DNA of 64,000 nucleotides from the NCBI GenBank assembly GCA_001044335.1, contig CP011001.1:372001-436000 (forward strand), in the 5' to 3' direction. Made by a program: the position numbers and the translations under genes. This document shows, piece by piece, positions 36,042 through 49,100 of the stretch. Source of the stretch: Methylophilales bacterium MBRSF5 (GTDB lineage: Bacteria; Pseudomonadota; Gammaproteobacteria; Burkholderiales; Methylophilaceae). Position 1 is the first letter of the stretch, and the number at the start of each line of letters is the position of its first letter. The notes below the pieces were generated by a model. It did no database searches and was not told the origin of the DNA. It saw nothing but the letters and a program-made list of their open reading frames with translations.

Positions 36042-37238
36042 ATGGAGAATTTAGTCGATCAAAGTAATGTGTTATTTGTGCTTTTGGGCGCGATAATGGT
36101 GTTGGCGATGCATGCGGGATTTGCTTTTTTAGAGGTTGGTACGGTGAGAGAAAAAAATCAGGTGAATGCTCTCGCTAAAATTATCGCTGACTTTGCGATA
36201 TCAACGATCGCCTATTTTTTTATTGGCTATTCTTTAGCGTATGGATTGAATTTCTTTGACTCTGCTACCGCTATCTCAGAAAAAAGCGCCTATGAATTAG
36301 TTAAATTTTTCTTTTTGCTTACTTTTGCTGCCGCTATTCCTGCGATTATTTCTGGGGGCATTGCTGAGAGAGCTTGTTTTAAACCCCAGCTAATTGCTTC
36401 TTTCGTTATTGTTGGTTTTATTTACCCCACATTTGAGGGAATCGTTTGGAACGGTAACTTCTCTATTCAATCTATGTTCGAAGCAGTTTTTGGCTATGAA
36501 TTTCATGACTTCGCAGGTTCTATTGTCGTTCATGGCTTTGGGGGTTGGTTAGCACTGGCTGCAGTTTTGATCCTGGGTTCCAGATACGGAAGATATAAAA
36601 AAGATGGCTCTTTAGTGGCTTTTCCCCCATCCAGCATACCTTTTCTAGCGCTCGGTTCATGGATTCTTACCGTGGGATGGTTTGGATTTAATGTCATGTC
36701 CGCGCAAGAATTAGAAGGCATATCAGGATTGGTTGCAGTTAATTCGCTGATGGCTATGGCGGGCGGTACTTTGGCAGCGCTGTTGGTAGGAAAAAATGAC
36801 CCTGGTTTTTTATATAACGGACCTTTGGCTGGCCTTGTTGCTGTCTGTGCAGGTTCTGATTTATTCCACCCAATTGGTGCGCTGATAACGGGCGGTATTG
36901 CAGGTGCATTGTTTGTTGTGACTTTTAACATGACACAAAATAAGTGGAAGATTGATGATGTGCTTGGTGTTTGGCCTTTACATGGCTTATGTGGCCTATG
37001 GGGTGGTGTAGCTGCCGGTATCTTTGGACTTGAGATGTTAGGTGGGCTTGGTGGCGTTTCATTTATGGCTCAATTAGTAGGCTCTCTAATCGGCGTCGGC
37101 TTCGCTTTTGTTTTTGGATACATTGTTTACAAAGTAATTAACTCGGTTAGTAATATAAGACTTGATCAAGAGTCTGAGTACAATGGGGCTGATATATCTA
37201 TTCATAAAATCACCGCTTCCCCGGATATCGATCGCTAA
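36042..37238 (+). CDS. amt: Ammonium transporter (Amt/MEP/Rh family)
   Basis: I choose the ATG at 36042 (MENLVDQSNVLFVLLGA) with AGG eight bases upstream; an in-frame TTG at 36027 would add only five residues. The protein is about 398 residues with some 11 membrane helices. The twin pore histidines are visible in SIVVHGFGGWLALA and WPLHGLCGLWGGVAAGIF. ADFAISTIAYFFIGYSLAYG and IPAIISGGIAERACF are typical Amt helices. There is no cleaved signal peptide, and no glnK/PII gene is adjacent, unlike the usual glnK-amtB pair. The short C-terminal cytoplasmic tail is present. Confidence 0.93.
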   Translation: MENLVDQSNVLFVLLGAIMVLAMHAGFAFLEVGTVREKNQVNALAKIIADFAISTIAYFFIGYSLAYGLNFFDSATAISEKSAYELVKFFFLLTFAAAIPAIISGGIAERACFKPQLIASFVIVGFIYPTFEGIVWNGNFSIQSMFEAVFGYEFHDFAGSIVVHGFGGWLALAAVLILGSRYGRYKKDGSLVAFPPSSIPFLALGSWILTVGWFGFNVMSAQELEGISGLVAVNSLMAMAGGTLAALLVGKNDPGFLYNGPLAGLVAVCAGSDLFHPIGALITGGIAGALFVVTFNMTQNKWKIDDVLGVWPLHGLCGLWGGVAAGIFGLEMLGGLGGVSFMAQLVGSLIGVGFAFVFGYIVYKVINSVSNIRLDQESEYNGADISIHKITASPDIDR

Positions 37239-37258
37239 TCTCATGCTAGAATTTGGTG

Positions 37259-37912
37259 ATGAAGATCTTCACCATAATTCCTGCATCAGGCTTAGGTCAA
37301 CGTTTTGGCTCCTCGGTCCCAAAGCAGCTACTGCATATCGACGATGAAGTGATTCTGGAAAAAACCCACCGTATTTTTGATATCGAAGTTATTCACAAAA
37401 TTTACATTGCTGTCAATCGAGTTGTTTTAGATTTGTTGCTTCCATTAAAAAAAAATTTCTGCTCCAAGTCTGAGTTTATTTTGTGTGGCGGGGATAATCG
37501 ATCAGATACAGTAAAAAATGCTCTGAAGATGATTGCCAATGAGGTAGGCGAGGAGGACTGGGTTATCGTGCATGATGCCGTAAGACCATATCTAACAAGT
37601 TCTCAATTAACTAATTATATAGACCAAACATTAAAAACAGATCATGGATCAATTATGGCTATACCATGTGTGGATACCGTTAAGGAAGTAAATGGGTCTA
37701 TGCAAATTACCTCTACAATTGATCGAAATAAAATATGGTTAGCTCACACCCCACAGATGTTTCCATACAACATCCTACTTAAAGCGTTAGAGAATTTTCC
37801 AGGAAATCCAACTGATGAATCTCAAGCTTTAGAATATGCAGGATTTAAGCCGGTTGTGATTAAAGGCTCAGCTGATAATAAAAAAATCACCTTTCCGGAA
37901 GATTTTGCTTAG
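37259..37912 (+). CDS. ispD: 2-C-methyl-D-erythritol 4-phosphate cytidylyltransferase
   Basis: 217 residues from the ATG at 37259 (MKIFTIIPASGLGQRFG); upstream in-frame TTG and GTG codons add two residues at most. The nucleotide-binding PASGLGQRFGSSVPKQ, GGDNRSDTVKNAL and VHDAVRPYL motifs are intact, as is TPQMFP. It forms CDP-methylerythritol in the non-mevalonate isoprenoid pathway. It is followed after three bases by ispF; in this organism the two enzymes are separate, not the fused IspDF of some proteobacteria. Confidence 0.96.
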   Translation: MKIFTIIPASGLGQRFGSSVPKQLLHIDDEVILEKTHRIFDIEVIHKIYIAVNRVVLDLLLPLKKNFCSKSEFILCGGDNRSDTVKNALKMIANEVGEEDWVIVHDAVRPYLTSSQLTNYIDQTLKTDHGSIMAIPCVDTVKEVNGSMQITSTIDRNKIWLAHTPQMFPYNILLKALENFPGNPTDESQALEYAGFKPVVIKGSADNKKITFPEDFA

Positions 37913-37915
37913 ATT

Positions 37916-38390
37916 ATGAGTAAATTTAAAATTGGACATGGCTTTGATATTCACCCCCTGGTTGAGGGACGCCCTTGTATTATTGGGGGGGTTCATATTC
38001 CCTTTGATAAGGGTTTACAGGGCCACTCTGATGCAGATGTCCTTCTCCATGCAATATGCGACGCACTTATCGGAGCTATGGGTCTAGGTGATATAGGACA
38101 ACTATTTCCTGACAACGATCAAAAGTATAAAGACATTAACTCAAGAGTGTTGTTACAAGAGGTTTATCAAAAGATGGAGGAATTGAAATATACAGTGTCA
38201 AACATCGATGCAACTATCATATGTGAAGCTCCAAAGATTTTGAATTTTTCTAATCAGATGAAAGTAAATATTTCTACTGATTTGATGTGCTCTGTTAATG
38301 ATATAAATATTAAAGCAAAGACAATGGAAAAATTGGGTGCAATTGGAAGAGGAGAGGGTATTGCAGTTGAAGTTGTTTGTCTTATTAAAA

Positions 38391-38410
<20 letters not shown>
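37916..38410 (+). CDS. ispF: 2-C-methyl-D-erythritol 2,4-cyclodiphosphate synthase
   Basis: 164 residues. The metal ligands are in GHGFDIHPL (D11, H13) and QGHSDADVLLHAICDALIGA; GDIGQLFPD and the C-terminal KAKTMEKLGAIGRGEGI are characteristic. It cyclises CDP-methylerythritol 2-phosphate. It works two steps after IspD, encoded just upstream. The last 20 bases overlap the convergent Smr gene. Confidence 0.97.
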
Positions 38411-39942
<1,532 letters not shown>

Positions 39943-39947
39943 CTAGC

Positions 39948-39956
39948 TGATATAAT
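39948..39956 (+). promoter_or_regulatory. Extended -10 promoter of ftsK-lolA-rarA-serS
   Basis: TGATATAAT: perfect TATAAT with the TGn extension, 28 bases before the ftsK TTG start. The -35 (TTCCGA, 18 bases upstream) is weak, as is usual for extended -10 promoters. Confidence 0.55.
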
Positions 39957-39984
39957 TTTTTAAACAAACCCCAGAATAATTAAA

Positions 39985-42288
39985 TTGTTTTTAAATAAAA
40001 AAAATAAAAAAAAGTCTAATGATTTATTAAATCAAGCCTTGCTTGAAAAAAAAACGATTGATCGCGCACTAAGAGAAATTGTTTTTTTACTTCTCTTATT
40101 TAGTGGAATTTATTTAATTATTGCTTTAGCTACATACAATCCATTAGATCCATCTTGGTCACACACAACACAATCTCAAGACCAAATTTTTAATCTTGGC
40201 GGTGCTTTTGGCGCATACTTATCTGACATATTGATTTATCTCTTTGGTTTATCATCGTGGTGGTTTGTTTTCTTGCTTTTTTATTCAATAAATTTAATTT
40301 ACAAGAGGATTGAAAATACCGAAAATTCTAGAAGAGTATTGTGGATTAACTATCTTGGGTTTGCTATTTTTCTCTTATCATCCTCAGCTCTAGAGGCTGG
40401 GCATGTAATCAACCTTCAAGCATCCTATGCTTCTTTGCAGGGGGGGTTGGCTGGTTCATCTATAGATTCATTGTTTAGAGGAATTATCGGTTACATAGGA
40501 TCACTTCTACTATTAGTGATTAGTCTTGCATCGGGATTAAGTCTTTTTACTGGTTGGTCATGGTTAACTATAAGTGAAAAAATTGGCGAGATATGCTTGC
40601 AATTGATAAATAAAATTTCTATTAAGGTGAATGATTTTTTTGACAGAAGAGCCGGTAAAAAATTTGAGCAACAAAGAATTGAGTATGTTGAAAATGAAAG
40701 AAAAAAACTTGAGGATCGCAAGCCTGTTGAAATTTTAATACCTAGGAATGATATTAAAGAAAGCACCAGGGTTAAAAAAGAAAAACAAACTACTCTGTTT
40801 GATGAATTAAGCTCAGATGGGGATTTACCTCCTTTACATCTACTTGATCAACCACCTAAAAAAGTCGATCAGCAGTCACCTGAAACAATAGAATTCATTT
40901 CACGTTTAATTGAAAAGAAATTATTAGATTTTGGAATCGAGGCAAAAGTTATTTCAGCGCAACCAGGCCCTGTAATTACTCGCTATGAGATTGAACCTTC
41001 TGCGGGAGTGAAAGGTAGTCAGGTGACAAACCTCTCAAAAGATCTAGCTAGGTCATTATCTGTAACTAGTGTGAGGGTGGTTGAAACCATTCCTGGAAAA
41101 ACATATATGGGCCTTGAGATTCCTAACAATAAAAGACAGATTGTTTATCTTTCAGAAATTATGAGTTCGAAAACGTTTGCAGACACTGCATCGCTGACGA
41201 CCATAGCGTTGGGGAAAGATATTTCAGGAAAGCCGGTGGTTGCTGATCTTGGCAAAATGCCACACGTTTTAATAGCCGGTACAACAGGATCTGGTAAGTC
41301 GGTTGCCATTAATGCTTTAATACTGAGCTTTTTGTATAAAGCCAAAGCAAATGAAGTCAAATTAATCATGATTGATCCAAAAATGTTGGAGCTGTCAGTT
41401 TATCAGGACATACCTCATCTCCTCACTCCTGTAGTAACAGATATGAGAGAAGCCGGTCATGCACTTAACTGGTCGGTCAAAGAAATGGATAGACGATATA
41501 GGTTAATGGCAGAATTTGGTGTAAGAAATATTTCAGGGTTTAACGAAAAGTTAAAAAAGGCTTCAGATTCCGGGTCCCCACTGACCAATCCTTTTTCCAC
41601 CGATCCTGAAAATCCTGAAGTCCTTGAATCCATGCCACTGATAGTGATTGTGATCGACGAACTTGCAGATTTAATGATGGTTGTCGGTAAAAAAGCGGAA
41701 GAGTTAATTGCCAGAATTGCACAAAAAGCGAGGGCTGCCGGTATTCACTTAGTGTTGGCTACCCAAAGACCTTCTGTTGACGTAATTACTGGATTAATCA
41801 AAGCTAACGTTCCTGTAAGAGTTGCATTTCAAGTATCGAGCCGTGTGGATTCAAGAACGATTTTGGATCAAATGGGAGCAGAAAATCTTTTAGGGCAGGG
41901 AGATATGCTTTATCTTCCGGCTGGATCAGGATACCCCTCAAGAGTTCATGGAGCATTTGTTTCGGATCAAGAGGTTCACAAAGTGGTAAGTTTTCTCAAA
42001 CAACAAGGCAAGCCAAACTACGTGGAGGAGGTAATTAACTCACAAGAGTCCGCGGAATTTACTTCAGGCTCCTCAGGCGATGTAAATGGAGAAAAAGATC
42101 CGTTATACGATCAAGCAGTTCAATTGGTTATTGAATCTAAAAAACCTTCAATATCATACGTGCAAAGAAATTTACGTATCGGCTATAATCGCGCGGCACG
42201 AATAATCGAAGACATGGAAAAAGCCGGACTTGTTTCACCTATGCAAAGTAATGGAAACCGAGAGGTTATCCAGCCAAATCAAGAGTGA
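39985..42288 (+). CDS. ftsK: DNA translocase FtsK
   Basis: 767 residues, the compact form without the long Pro/Gln linker of E. coli. An N-terminal membrane domain with about four helices (roughly 35-200) is followed by a short charged linker, the RecA-like motor with Walker A GTTGSGKS at 432-439 and [11 protein letters not shown], and a C-terminal gamma winged helix ([37 protein letters not shown]) that reads KOPS sequences. It starts with TTG at 39985. FtsK links septation to chromosome dimer resolution. It overlaps lolA at GTGA. Confidence 0.96.
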   Translation: MFLNKKNKKKSNDLLNQALLEKKTIDRALREIVFLLLLFSGIYLIIALATYNPLDPSWSHTTQSQDQIFNLGGAFGAYLSDILIYLFGLSSWWFVFLLFYSINLIYKRIENTENSRRVLWINYLGFAIFLLSSSALEAGHVINLQASYASLQGGLAGSSIDSLFRGIIGYIGSLLLLVISLASGLSLFTGWSWLTISEKIGEICLQLINKISIKVNDFFDRRAGKKFEQQRIEYVENERKKLEDRKPVEILIPRNDIKESTRVKKEKQTTLFDELSSDGDLPPLHLLDQPPKKVDQQSPETIEFISRLIEKKLLDFGIEAKVISAQPGPVITRYEIEPSAGVKGSQVTNLSKDLARSLSVTSVRVVETIPGKTYMGLEIPNNKRQIVYLSEIMSSKTFADTASLTTIALGKDISGKPVVADLGKMPHVLIAGTTGSGKSVAINALILSFLYKAKANEVKLIMIDPKMLELSVYQDIPHLLTPVVTDMREAGHALNWSVKEMDRRYRLMAEFGVRNISGFNEKLKKASDSGSPLTNPFSTDPENPEVLESMPLIVIVIDELADLMMVVGKKAEELIARIAQKARAAGIHLVLATQRPSVDVITGLIKANVPVRVAFQVSSRVDSRTILDQMGAENLLGQGDMLYLPAGSGYPSRVHGAFVSDQEVHKVVSFLKQQGKPNYVEEVINSQESAEFTSGSSGDVNGEKDPLYDQAVQLVIESKKPSISYVQRNLRIGYNRAARIIEDMEKAGLVSPMQSNGNREVIQPNQE

Positions 42289-42893
42289 TAAAATCCATTA
42301 CATGCATGCTTCTTTTTTATTTAAATATCAATTTACTATTGGCTGCCCCTGCTGATGAGTTATCAAACCTCCTCAATAAAACAATAGCTTTTTCCGGACA
42401 ATTTAGCCAAACGGTGTATGACAACAAATCCCAATTAATTGAAGAGGCTAATGGTGAGGTTGTTTTCAAAAAACCTCACTTTTTCAAGTGGATATACCAA
42501 GCACCCCATCAAAATCAAATTATTGGTGACGGAGAGACAGTCTATATTTATGACCCAGACTTATCTCAAGTGATTATGTCTAAGTTCAGTCAATCTAAAA
42601 ATAACAACCCTGCAAATATTTTCTTTCTAAATAACATTGAGGAGTCTTTTAAGGTTACAAAAATTCTTATTGATGATGAGGTCTGGTATCGTTGCGAGTC
42701 AAAATCAAAGGAAATCGATTATCAATCCATAGAAATTTCATTCAATGAAGATAAGATCCACGGCATGAGAGTCGTTGATGGTCTTCAGAATAAGATCATT
42801 ATAAATTTTGTTAATATCATACAAAATCCCAACATTGATGAGGCATCATTCCTTTTCAATGTTCCAGACAACGTTGAGGTAATTAAGAATTAA
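42285..42893 (+). CDS. lolA: Outer-membrane lipoprotein carrier protein LolA
   Basis: 202 residues from a GTG at 42285 that overlaps the ftsK stop (GTGA). A signal peptide (about 1-20, ending LLLA) precedes the LolA fold; [34 protein letters not shown] is split here as [11 protein letters not shown] and the typical [13 protein letters not shown]. It ferries lipoproteins from LolCDE to the outer membrane through the periplasm. The neighbours ftsK and rarA are its usual partners in gene order. Confidence 0.95.
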   Translation: MIKSITCMLLFYLNINLLLAAPADELSNLLNKTIAFSGQFSQTVYDNKSQLIEEANGEVVFKKPHFFKWIYQAPHQNQIIGDGETVYIYDPDLSQVIMSKFSQSKNNNPANIFFLNNIEESFKVTKILIDDEVWYRCESKSKEIDYQSIEISFNEDKIHGMRVVDGLQNKIIINFVNIIQNPNIDEASFLFNVPDNVEVIKN

Positions 42894-42896
42894 AAT

Positions 42897-44174
42897 ATGA
42901 ACACCTTATCGCAACCATTAGCTGAAATTTTAAGACCAAAAACCATTGATGATGTTATTGGTCAAGATCACCTCTTAGGGGATGATTGCCCAATACGAAA
43001 TGCTGTGATGTCTAATAAACTTCCTTCAATTATTTTATGGGGACCCCCTGGAGTGGGAAAGACATCTATTGCATATGCAATAGCTAATTCAGTTAATTAC
43101 GAATTCATTTCTCTGTCCGCAGTTTTATCAGGCGTAAAAGATATTCGCGAGGCAGTTGATAAAGCCAATTTTAGTAAAGAGCAGAATCAAAAAAAAACAA
43201 TGCTCTTTATTGATGAGGTCCATCGATTTAATAAAAGCCAACAAGATGCTTTTTTGCCTCATGTTGAAAATGGACTTTTTACATTTATTGGGGCAACAAC
43301 AGAAAACCCATCATTTGAAGTTAATTCCGCCCTATTGAGTCGTTGCCAGGTGTATATCCTTAATTCACTATCTAATGAGGCATTAAAAACAATATTAAAT
43401 AAAGCCTTATCCATTCAAGAAAATATTAAGCTTGATGAGCCTTCTGCAGAGTTTATTATTGAATACGCGAATGGGGATGGAAGAAGACTGCTGAATCTCG
43501 TTGAGGTTATTTATTTTTACTCCAAAGATAAACCGATAGAGGTTGATATTGATTTAATAAAAAAAATTGCATCATCTTCTTATAGACGTTTTGATAAGGG
43601 CGGAGAACAATTTTATGATCAAATATCAGCGCTGCATAAATCAGTGCGGGGATCAGACCCTGATGCTTCAATCTATTGGCTTCAAAGAATGCTAGATGGT
43701 GGAGCTGATCCGCTATATCTTGCCAGAAGAATAATAAGAATAGCTATTGAGGATATTGGCTTGGCAGACCCTAGAGCCCAAACCATTGCGCTTGAAGCCT
43801 ATCAAATATTTGAGAGACTGGGCACACCAGAGGGAGAGCTGGCCCTTACCAATGCAGTTTTATATTTAGCAGCTGCTCCTAAAAGCAATGCTGCCTATCA
43901 GGCATATAATATGTCTAAGGCATACGTCAGTGATCATAATAATTACGATGTTCCGATTCACCTCAGAAATGCGCCAACAAAATTAATGAAGGATATTGGT
44001 TATGGCAAGGAATATCGTTATGCTCACAATGAGCCACACGCATATGCGGCGGGAGAAAAATATTTCCCTGATGAGCTAGATCCGATACAATTCTACTCTC
44101 CAACTAACCGTGGGTTGGAAATTAAAATTAATGAGAAATTAAATTTTCTAAAAGATTTAGATAAAAAAAAATAA
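42897..44174 (+). CDS. rarA: Replication-associated recombination protein A (RarA/MgsA)
   Basis: 425-residue AAA+ ATPase of the clamp-loader-like group. Walker A GPPGVGKT is at 49-56, Walker B is [19 protein letters not shown], and the C-terminal tetramerisation and winged regions ([41 protein letters not shown]) are typical. RarA acts at stalled replication forks. It begins three bases after lolA and is followed by serS after two bases, so all four genes from ftsK are one operon. Confidence 0.96.
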   Translation: MNTLSQPLAEILRPKTIDDVIGQDHLLGDDCPIRNAVMSNKLPSIILWGPPGVGKTSIAYAIANSVNYEFISLSAVLSGVKDIREAVDKANFSKEQNQKKTMLFIDEVHRFNKSQQDAFLPHVENGLFTFIGATTENPSFEVNSALLSRCQVYILNSLSNEALKTILNKALSIQENIKLDEPSAEFIIEYANGDGRRLLNLVEVIYFYSKDKPIEVDIDLIKKIASSSYRRFDKGGEQFYDQISALHKSVRGSDPDASIYWLQRMLDGGADPLYLARRIIRIAIEDIGLADPRAQTIALEAYQIFERLGTPEGELALTNAVLYLAAAPKSNAAYQAYNMSKAYVSDHNNYDVPIHLRNAPTKLMKDIGYGKEYRYAHNEPHAYAAGEKYFPDELDPIQFYSPTNRGLEIKINEKLNFLKDLDKKK

Positions 44175-44176
44175 TA

Positions 44177-45454
44177 ATGATTGATATTAACTTGCTGAGA
44201 AATGACATAGAGTCATTAGAAAAAATTTTAAAATATAGGGGTTTTGACCTAGAAGTTAATTTTTTTAATTCACTCGAAGAAGAGAGAAAACATATCCAAA
44301 TAAAAACTCAAGAACTCCAACAAGAAAGAAATGATCTTTCAAAACAGGTTGGTGTATTAAAGTCACAAGGTAAGGATGCAAGTGACGTCCTGAATAAAGT
44401 CTCCAACATATCAGCACAATCAAAAGAATTTGAATTACAACTTGCATTAATCCAAGAAAAATTAAATAACTTTTTACTTCTCATTCCGAATGTGCCCCAT
44501 GAGTCGGTCCCATTGGGCCCTGATGAAACAAGTAACGAATTAGTAAAAGAGGTTGGCACACTCCCTGGATTTGATTTTGAGGTTAAAGATCATGTTGATC
44601 TAGGCGCACCTCTTGGACTCGATTTTGATACAGCCGCTAAAGTTTCGGGCTCTCGTTTTGTTTTCATGAAAAATGATATTGCCAGGCTGCATCGCGCAAT
44701 CGGTCAATTTATGATTGATACACACACCGAAAATCATGGATATACTGAATACTACACCCCATATCTGGTGAATGGCGATTCTTTATTAGGAACGGGCCAG
44801 TTGCCTAAGTTTGGTGATGATTTGTTTGTCACTCAGAAGAATGAAGATGAAAGCTTATACCTAATTCCCACTTCAGAGGTTTCTCTCACAAATACTGTGC
44901 GTGATGAGATAATTGATGCAAAACACTTACCTATCAGGATGACTGCACATACCCCATGCTTTAGATCCGAGGCAGGCTCGTATGGTAAAGATACCAGGGG
45001 GATGATTCGTCAACATCAGTTTGATAAAGTCGAGATGGTTCAAATAACCAAACCAGAATTAAGCTATGAGGCGTTGGAAGAGATGCTTTCTCATGCAGAA
45101 AATATTCTAAAAGCCCTTGATTTGCCATATCGGGTGATGACACTATCATCTGGTGACATGGGTTTTGGCGCCGCGAAAACATACGATATTGAGGTGTGGC
45201 TTCCATCACAACAACAGTATCGAGAAATTTCTTCAATCTCCAATTGTGAAGATTTCCAAGCAAGAAGGCTAAAAGCTCGCTTTAAAAATGAAGAGGGTAA
45301 GAATACACTAGTCCATACACTGAACGGCTCAGGCCTTGCGGTAGGTCGAACGCTTGTGGCTATAATGGAAAATAATCAAAAGGCAGATGGATCTATCAAC
45401 ATTCCATCGGCATTACAACCTTATATGAAAAATAAAACGACGATTTCTATTTAG
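44177..45454 (+). CDS. serS: Seryl-tRNA synthetase
   Basis: 425-residue class II synthetase. The N-terminal antiparallel coiled coil that grips tRNA-Ser covers about 28-100. Motif 2 is seen in [21 protein letters not shown] and motif 3 in [18 protein letters not shown]. It charges tRNA-Ser and tRNA-Sec. It is last of the ftsK operon, and its final eight bases overlap the convergent rpiA gene. Confidence 0.98.
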   Translation: MIDINLLRNDIESLEKILKYRGFDLEVNFFNSLEEERKHIQIKTQELQQERNDLSKQVGVLKSQGKDASDVLNKVSNISAQSKEFELQLALIQEKLNNFLLLIPNVPHESVPLGPDETSNELVKEVGTLPGFDFEVKDHVDLGAPLGLDFDTAAKVSGSRFVFMKNDIARLHRAIGQFMIDTHTENHGYTEYYTPYLVNGDSLLGTGQLPKFGDDLFVTQKNEDESLYLIPTSEVSLTNTVRDEIIDAKHLPIRMTAHTPCFRSEAGSYGKDTRGMIRQHQFDKVEMVQITKPELSYEALEEMLSHAENILKALDLPYRVMTLSSGDMGFGAAKTYDIEVWLPSQQQYREISSISNCEDFQARRLKARFKNEEGKNTLVHTLNGSGLAVGRTLVAIMENNQKADGSINIPSALQPYMKNKTTISI

Positions 45455-46118
45455 AAAGTATTTCAATGTGCCCATTATCAACAATTAAGGCGCAGTCAGT
45501 GATTGCATAAAAAATACCTGTTTCAATAACCCCTGGGGTAGATAAGATTTTTTCATGTAAATCTCTTAATGGCATTTCATCAAAAGAGTAATCTAAAATA
45601 TAATTCCCAGCAGATGAGATGGCATATGCATCTCCAGCTGCATTTTTTCTTAAGCTTCCCTGACCAAATTTATCTAGAATTTTTTTACTTAATCTCCAAG
45701 TACTTTTTAAGATCTCAATAGGAATTGGATTATTTTCTCCAATACGATTAACCCTCTTTGAATGGTCTGCAATTATGATAAATTTGTTAGCACTTTGGGC
45801 AAGTATCTTCTCTTTGACTAAATCGTAGCCACGTCCTTTTAGTACATTTAAATCATTCGTAATTTCGTCTGCACCATCCACATAGAGATCAAGAGTCTCT
45901 AGTGTATCGATACCAATCAAATTTAATTTATTTCTTTGGGCTTCTATTTCAGATACGGTGGAGCTTGCCACAACCTGTATATCTAATCTTTCATTCTTAA
46001 TTTTATTAGCAAGGTGTTTAATAAAAAAATTTGCTGTTGATCCAGTCCCTAATCCGATCACAGTATTATCGGTTACATAATCGAGTGCTTTTATAGCAAT
46101 AATTTCTTTATCTTCCAT
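45447..46118 (-). CDS. rpiA: Ribose-5-phosphate isomerase A
   Basis: 223 residues. [12 protein letters not shown] near the N-terminus, [25 protein letters not shown] and the C-terminal GVIETGIFY motifs are all of RpiA. It interconverts ribose 5-phosphate and ribulose 5-phosphate, the latter being the formaldehyde acceptor precursor in the RuMP cycle and the product of Gnd encoded at 17301-18215. It is convergent with serS (eight-base overlap) and divergent from mfd across a 44-base gap. Confidence 0.97.
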   Translation of the reverse strand: MEDKEIIAIKALDYVTDNTVIGLGTGSTANFFIKHLANKIKNERLDIQVVASSTVSEIEAQRNKLNLIGIDTLETLDLYVDGADEITNDLNVLKGRGYDLVKEKILAQSANKFIIIADHSKRVNRIGENNPIPIEILKSTWRLSKKILDKFGQGSLRKNAAGDAYAISSAGNYILDYSFDEMPLRDLHEKILSTPGVIETGIFYAITDCALIVDNGHIEILSK

Positions 46119-46130
46119 GTCGATTGAATG

Positions 46131-46140
46131 TGTTTATAAT
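46131..46140 (+). promoter_or_regulatory. Putative -10 element of mfd
   Basis: TGTTTATAAT, with TATAAT at 46135-46140, 22 bases before the mfd ATG. A third copy of the element also found before fabA and the TraB-family gene. No clear -35. Confidence 0.45.
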
Positions 46141-46162
46141 GACTGATTAATTTTAAAGCCAA

Positions 46163-49100
46163 ATGAATACAAATACAAAAAATATACTGAATTACACATC
46201 TTACGCTTACCAGATAATAAAATTTTATTGTTCTGAACTAAGCGCAAAAAATACTCCGTTAGTTATATTCACTAAAGACAGTTATGTTGCTGCTCGGCTT
46301 CAGCAGGAGATGCTCTGGTTTAATCAAAATCTTGTTGTTTCTATGATCCCTGATTGGGAAACGTTGCCTTACGATACCGTTTCACCTCATCCTGACTTAA
46401 TCTCAGATCGTTTAAAGTCACTATTTTTAGTCACCCAGAAAGCTTTTGATATTTTAATTATTCCAGCAACATCAGCATTAAACTATTTGCCTCCAAAACA
46501 ATACATCACGCAGAACAGTTTTTTTTATAGCAAGGGACAAAAGGTCGATTTAGAGTCCTTAAAAACAGTTTTGATAGAAAATGGATACATCAATGTCCAG
46601 AAGGTCTTCCATCCAGGTGAGTTTGCGGTAAGGGGAGGGTTGATTGATTTATTTCCTATGGGATCTACCATTCCGTACAGGATAGATTTTTTTGATACTG
46701 AAATAGAAAGTATAAAAACCTTTGATGTTGAAACGCAAAAAAGTATTTACCCAACAAGCAAGATTGAAATTCTACCGGCGCGAGAATGTCCACTTACTGA
46801 ATTATCTATTGAAACTTTTAGAAAAAATTATCGTGAAAGATTTTCTGGTGATCCAAGTAAGTCATCGATTTATACAAACATATCAAAGAAGACTCCCTTT
46901 TCTGGAATGGAATGGTACTTACCACTTTTCTTTCAAGAGACGAATACAATTTTTGATTATCTTCCTGATGAAACATTAATTGATGTCCCTTTTAAATTAT
47001 CATCCAGCATAGATCACTATTGGCTTGACGCTCAAACAAGATTCAAGATGTATGCTTACGACATTGAGCGACCTATATTGAATCCAGAAGAAATTATGAT
47101 GGATTCTGTAAAATTTCATCAGGACTTAAATCGTTTTAAAAATCTTAATTTTGATGTAGTTGATAATCCGCTACCTAAAATTACTATCGATTATAAGGAC
47201 GGCTATAAAAATATAGCGAATTACATTAACCAGTGCCCCAGAAAAATAATCATTTCAGCTGAGAGCTTAGGTCGAAGAGAAACAATTCATAAGATGCTGA
47301 CCGAGTGTGACCTTAATTTAAAGAGATCTGAAAGCGTTAATATCTTAGATCCAGTAATTGAGCATCAGCTTATTCAATCTCCATTGAAAGAGGGGTTTTC
47401 TGATGAATATTTCGATATATTCACGGAGTATGATTTATTTCCTGATTTCATCCATCAAGAAAAATCAAATTATAAAAGCAAGGATTACAACGCCGAGGTT
47501 GTAATTAAAGACCTTTCTGAGATAGCAGTTGGTGATCCTGTTGTCCACGAGAATCATGGAGTTGGTCGTTATCAAGGCCTTGTCCAATTGGATATGCTGG
47601 GATCAATAAATGAATTTTTATTGTTAACTTATGAAAAAGAGGACAAGCTGTATGTACCTGTCACACAGTTAAACTCCATTTCTAGATATACAGGCGGACC
47701 TATCGAATCCGCACCATTACATAAATTGGGTTCAGGGCAGTGGGAAAAAGAAAAAAGAAAGGCGTTAAAACAGGTCTATGATACAGCAGCAGAACTTTTA
47801 AATTTATATGCGCAAAGGGAGAAGAAGAAGGGCCTGGTCTCAAAAATTGACTTGCTTGAGTATCAGAAATTTGCGAATGAATTTCCCTTTGAGGAGACTC
47901 CAGATCAAATGCAGGCGATTGAGTCTGTAATCAAAGATATGGAATCTGCAAGACCAATGGATCGTCTTATCTGTGGTGATGTTGGTTTTGGTAAAACTGA
48001 GGTGGCAATGCGAGCAGCGTTTATATCTATCATGAATAGTCGTCAGGTAATCATATTAGTGCCAACAACCCTGCTTGCTAGCCAACATTATAATAATTTT
48101 GTTGACCGATTTAGCTCATTTCCTGTTGAGATTGAGGAAATCTCAAGATTTAAAAGTAATAAGCAACAAAATGAGGTTCTGGAAAAACTGGCTAATGGAA
48201 AAGTAGATATTGTCATTGGCACTCACCGTTTATTACAAAAAGATATAAAAATAGATAATATTGGCCTTATTATTGTTGATGAAGAGCATCGTTTTGGCGT
48301 TCGTCAAAAGGAAATGCTTAAGAAGTTTAAAACAAATACCGACTTCCTGGCTTTAACAGCTACACCCATACCACGAACTTTGTCTATGTCACTTGAAGGC
48401 TTACGAGATTTTTCAATCATCTCCACACCCCCTCAAAAAAGATTGTCAATCAAGACCATGGTTAAGAATTTTTCAGAAGGAATAATCAAAGAAGCCTTAA
48501 CAAGGGAATTCAATCGTGGAGGACAAGCTTACTTTTTACATAATGATGTAAGTTCAATCTATGCAGTCAGTGAAAAATTAACAAAAATTATGCCTGATGC
48601 AAAAGTGGCCATTGCTCATGGCCAGATGAAAGAAAAAGAGCTTGAAAGGGTTATGCAAGATTTCCATCAGCAAAGATTTAACTTGTTACTATGCACAACT
48701 ATTATTGAGACAGGTATCGATATACCTACCTCAAATACAATTATCATTAACAATGCAGATCGCTTTGGATTATCCCAATTGCATCAATTAAGGGGTCGAG
48801 TTGGTCGTTCGCATCATCAAGCTTTTGCATACTTACTAATTGACGAAAATCGAAGCCTTACTAGTAAAGCCAAAAAAAGATTAGAAGCTATCCAGTATCT
48901 TGAAGATTTAGGCTCTGGTTATTTCTTAGCGATGCATGATCTTGAGATTCGTGGTGCTGGAGAAATATTAGGAGACCAGCAAAGTGGTGAGATTCATGAA
49001 ATTGGTTTTTCAATGTATTTAAAGATGCTTAATCGAGCCGTGGCTCACCTAAAAAATAATGAGATGCTTGATATTAATGCTGACTATAACGAGAACAATG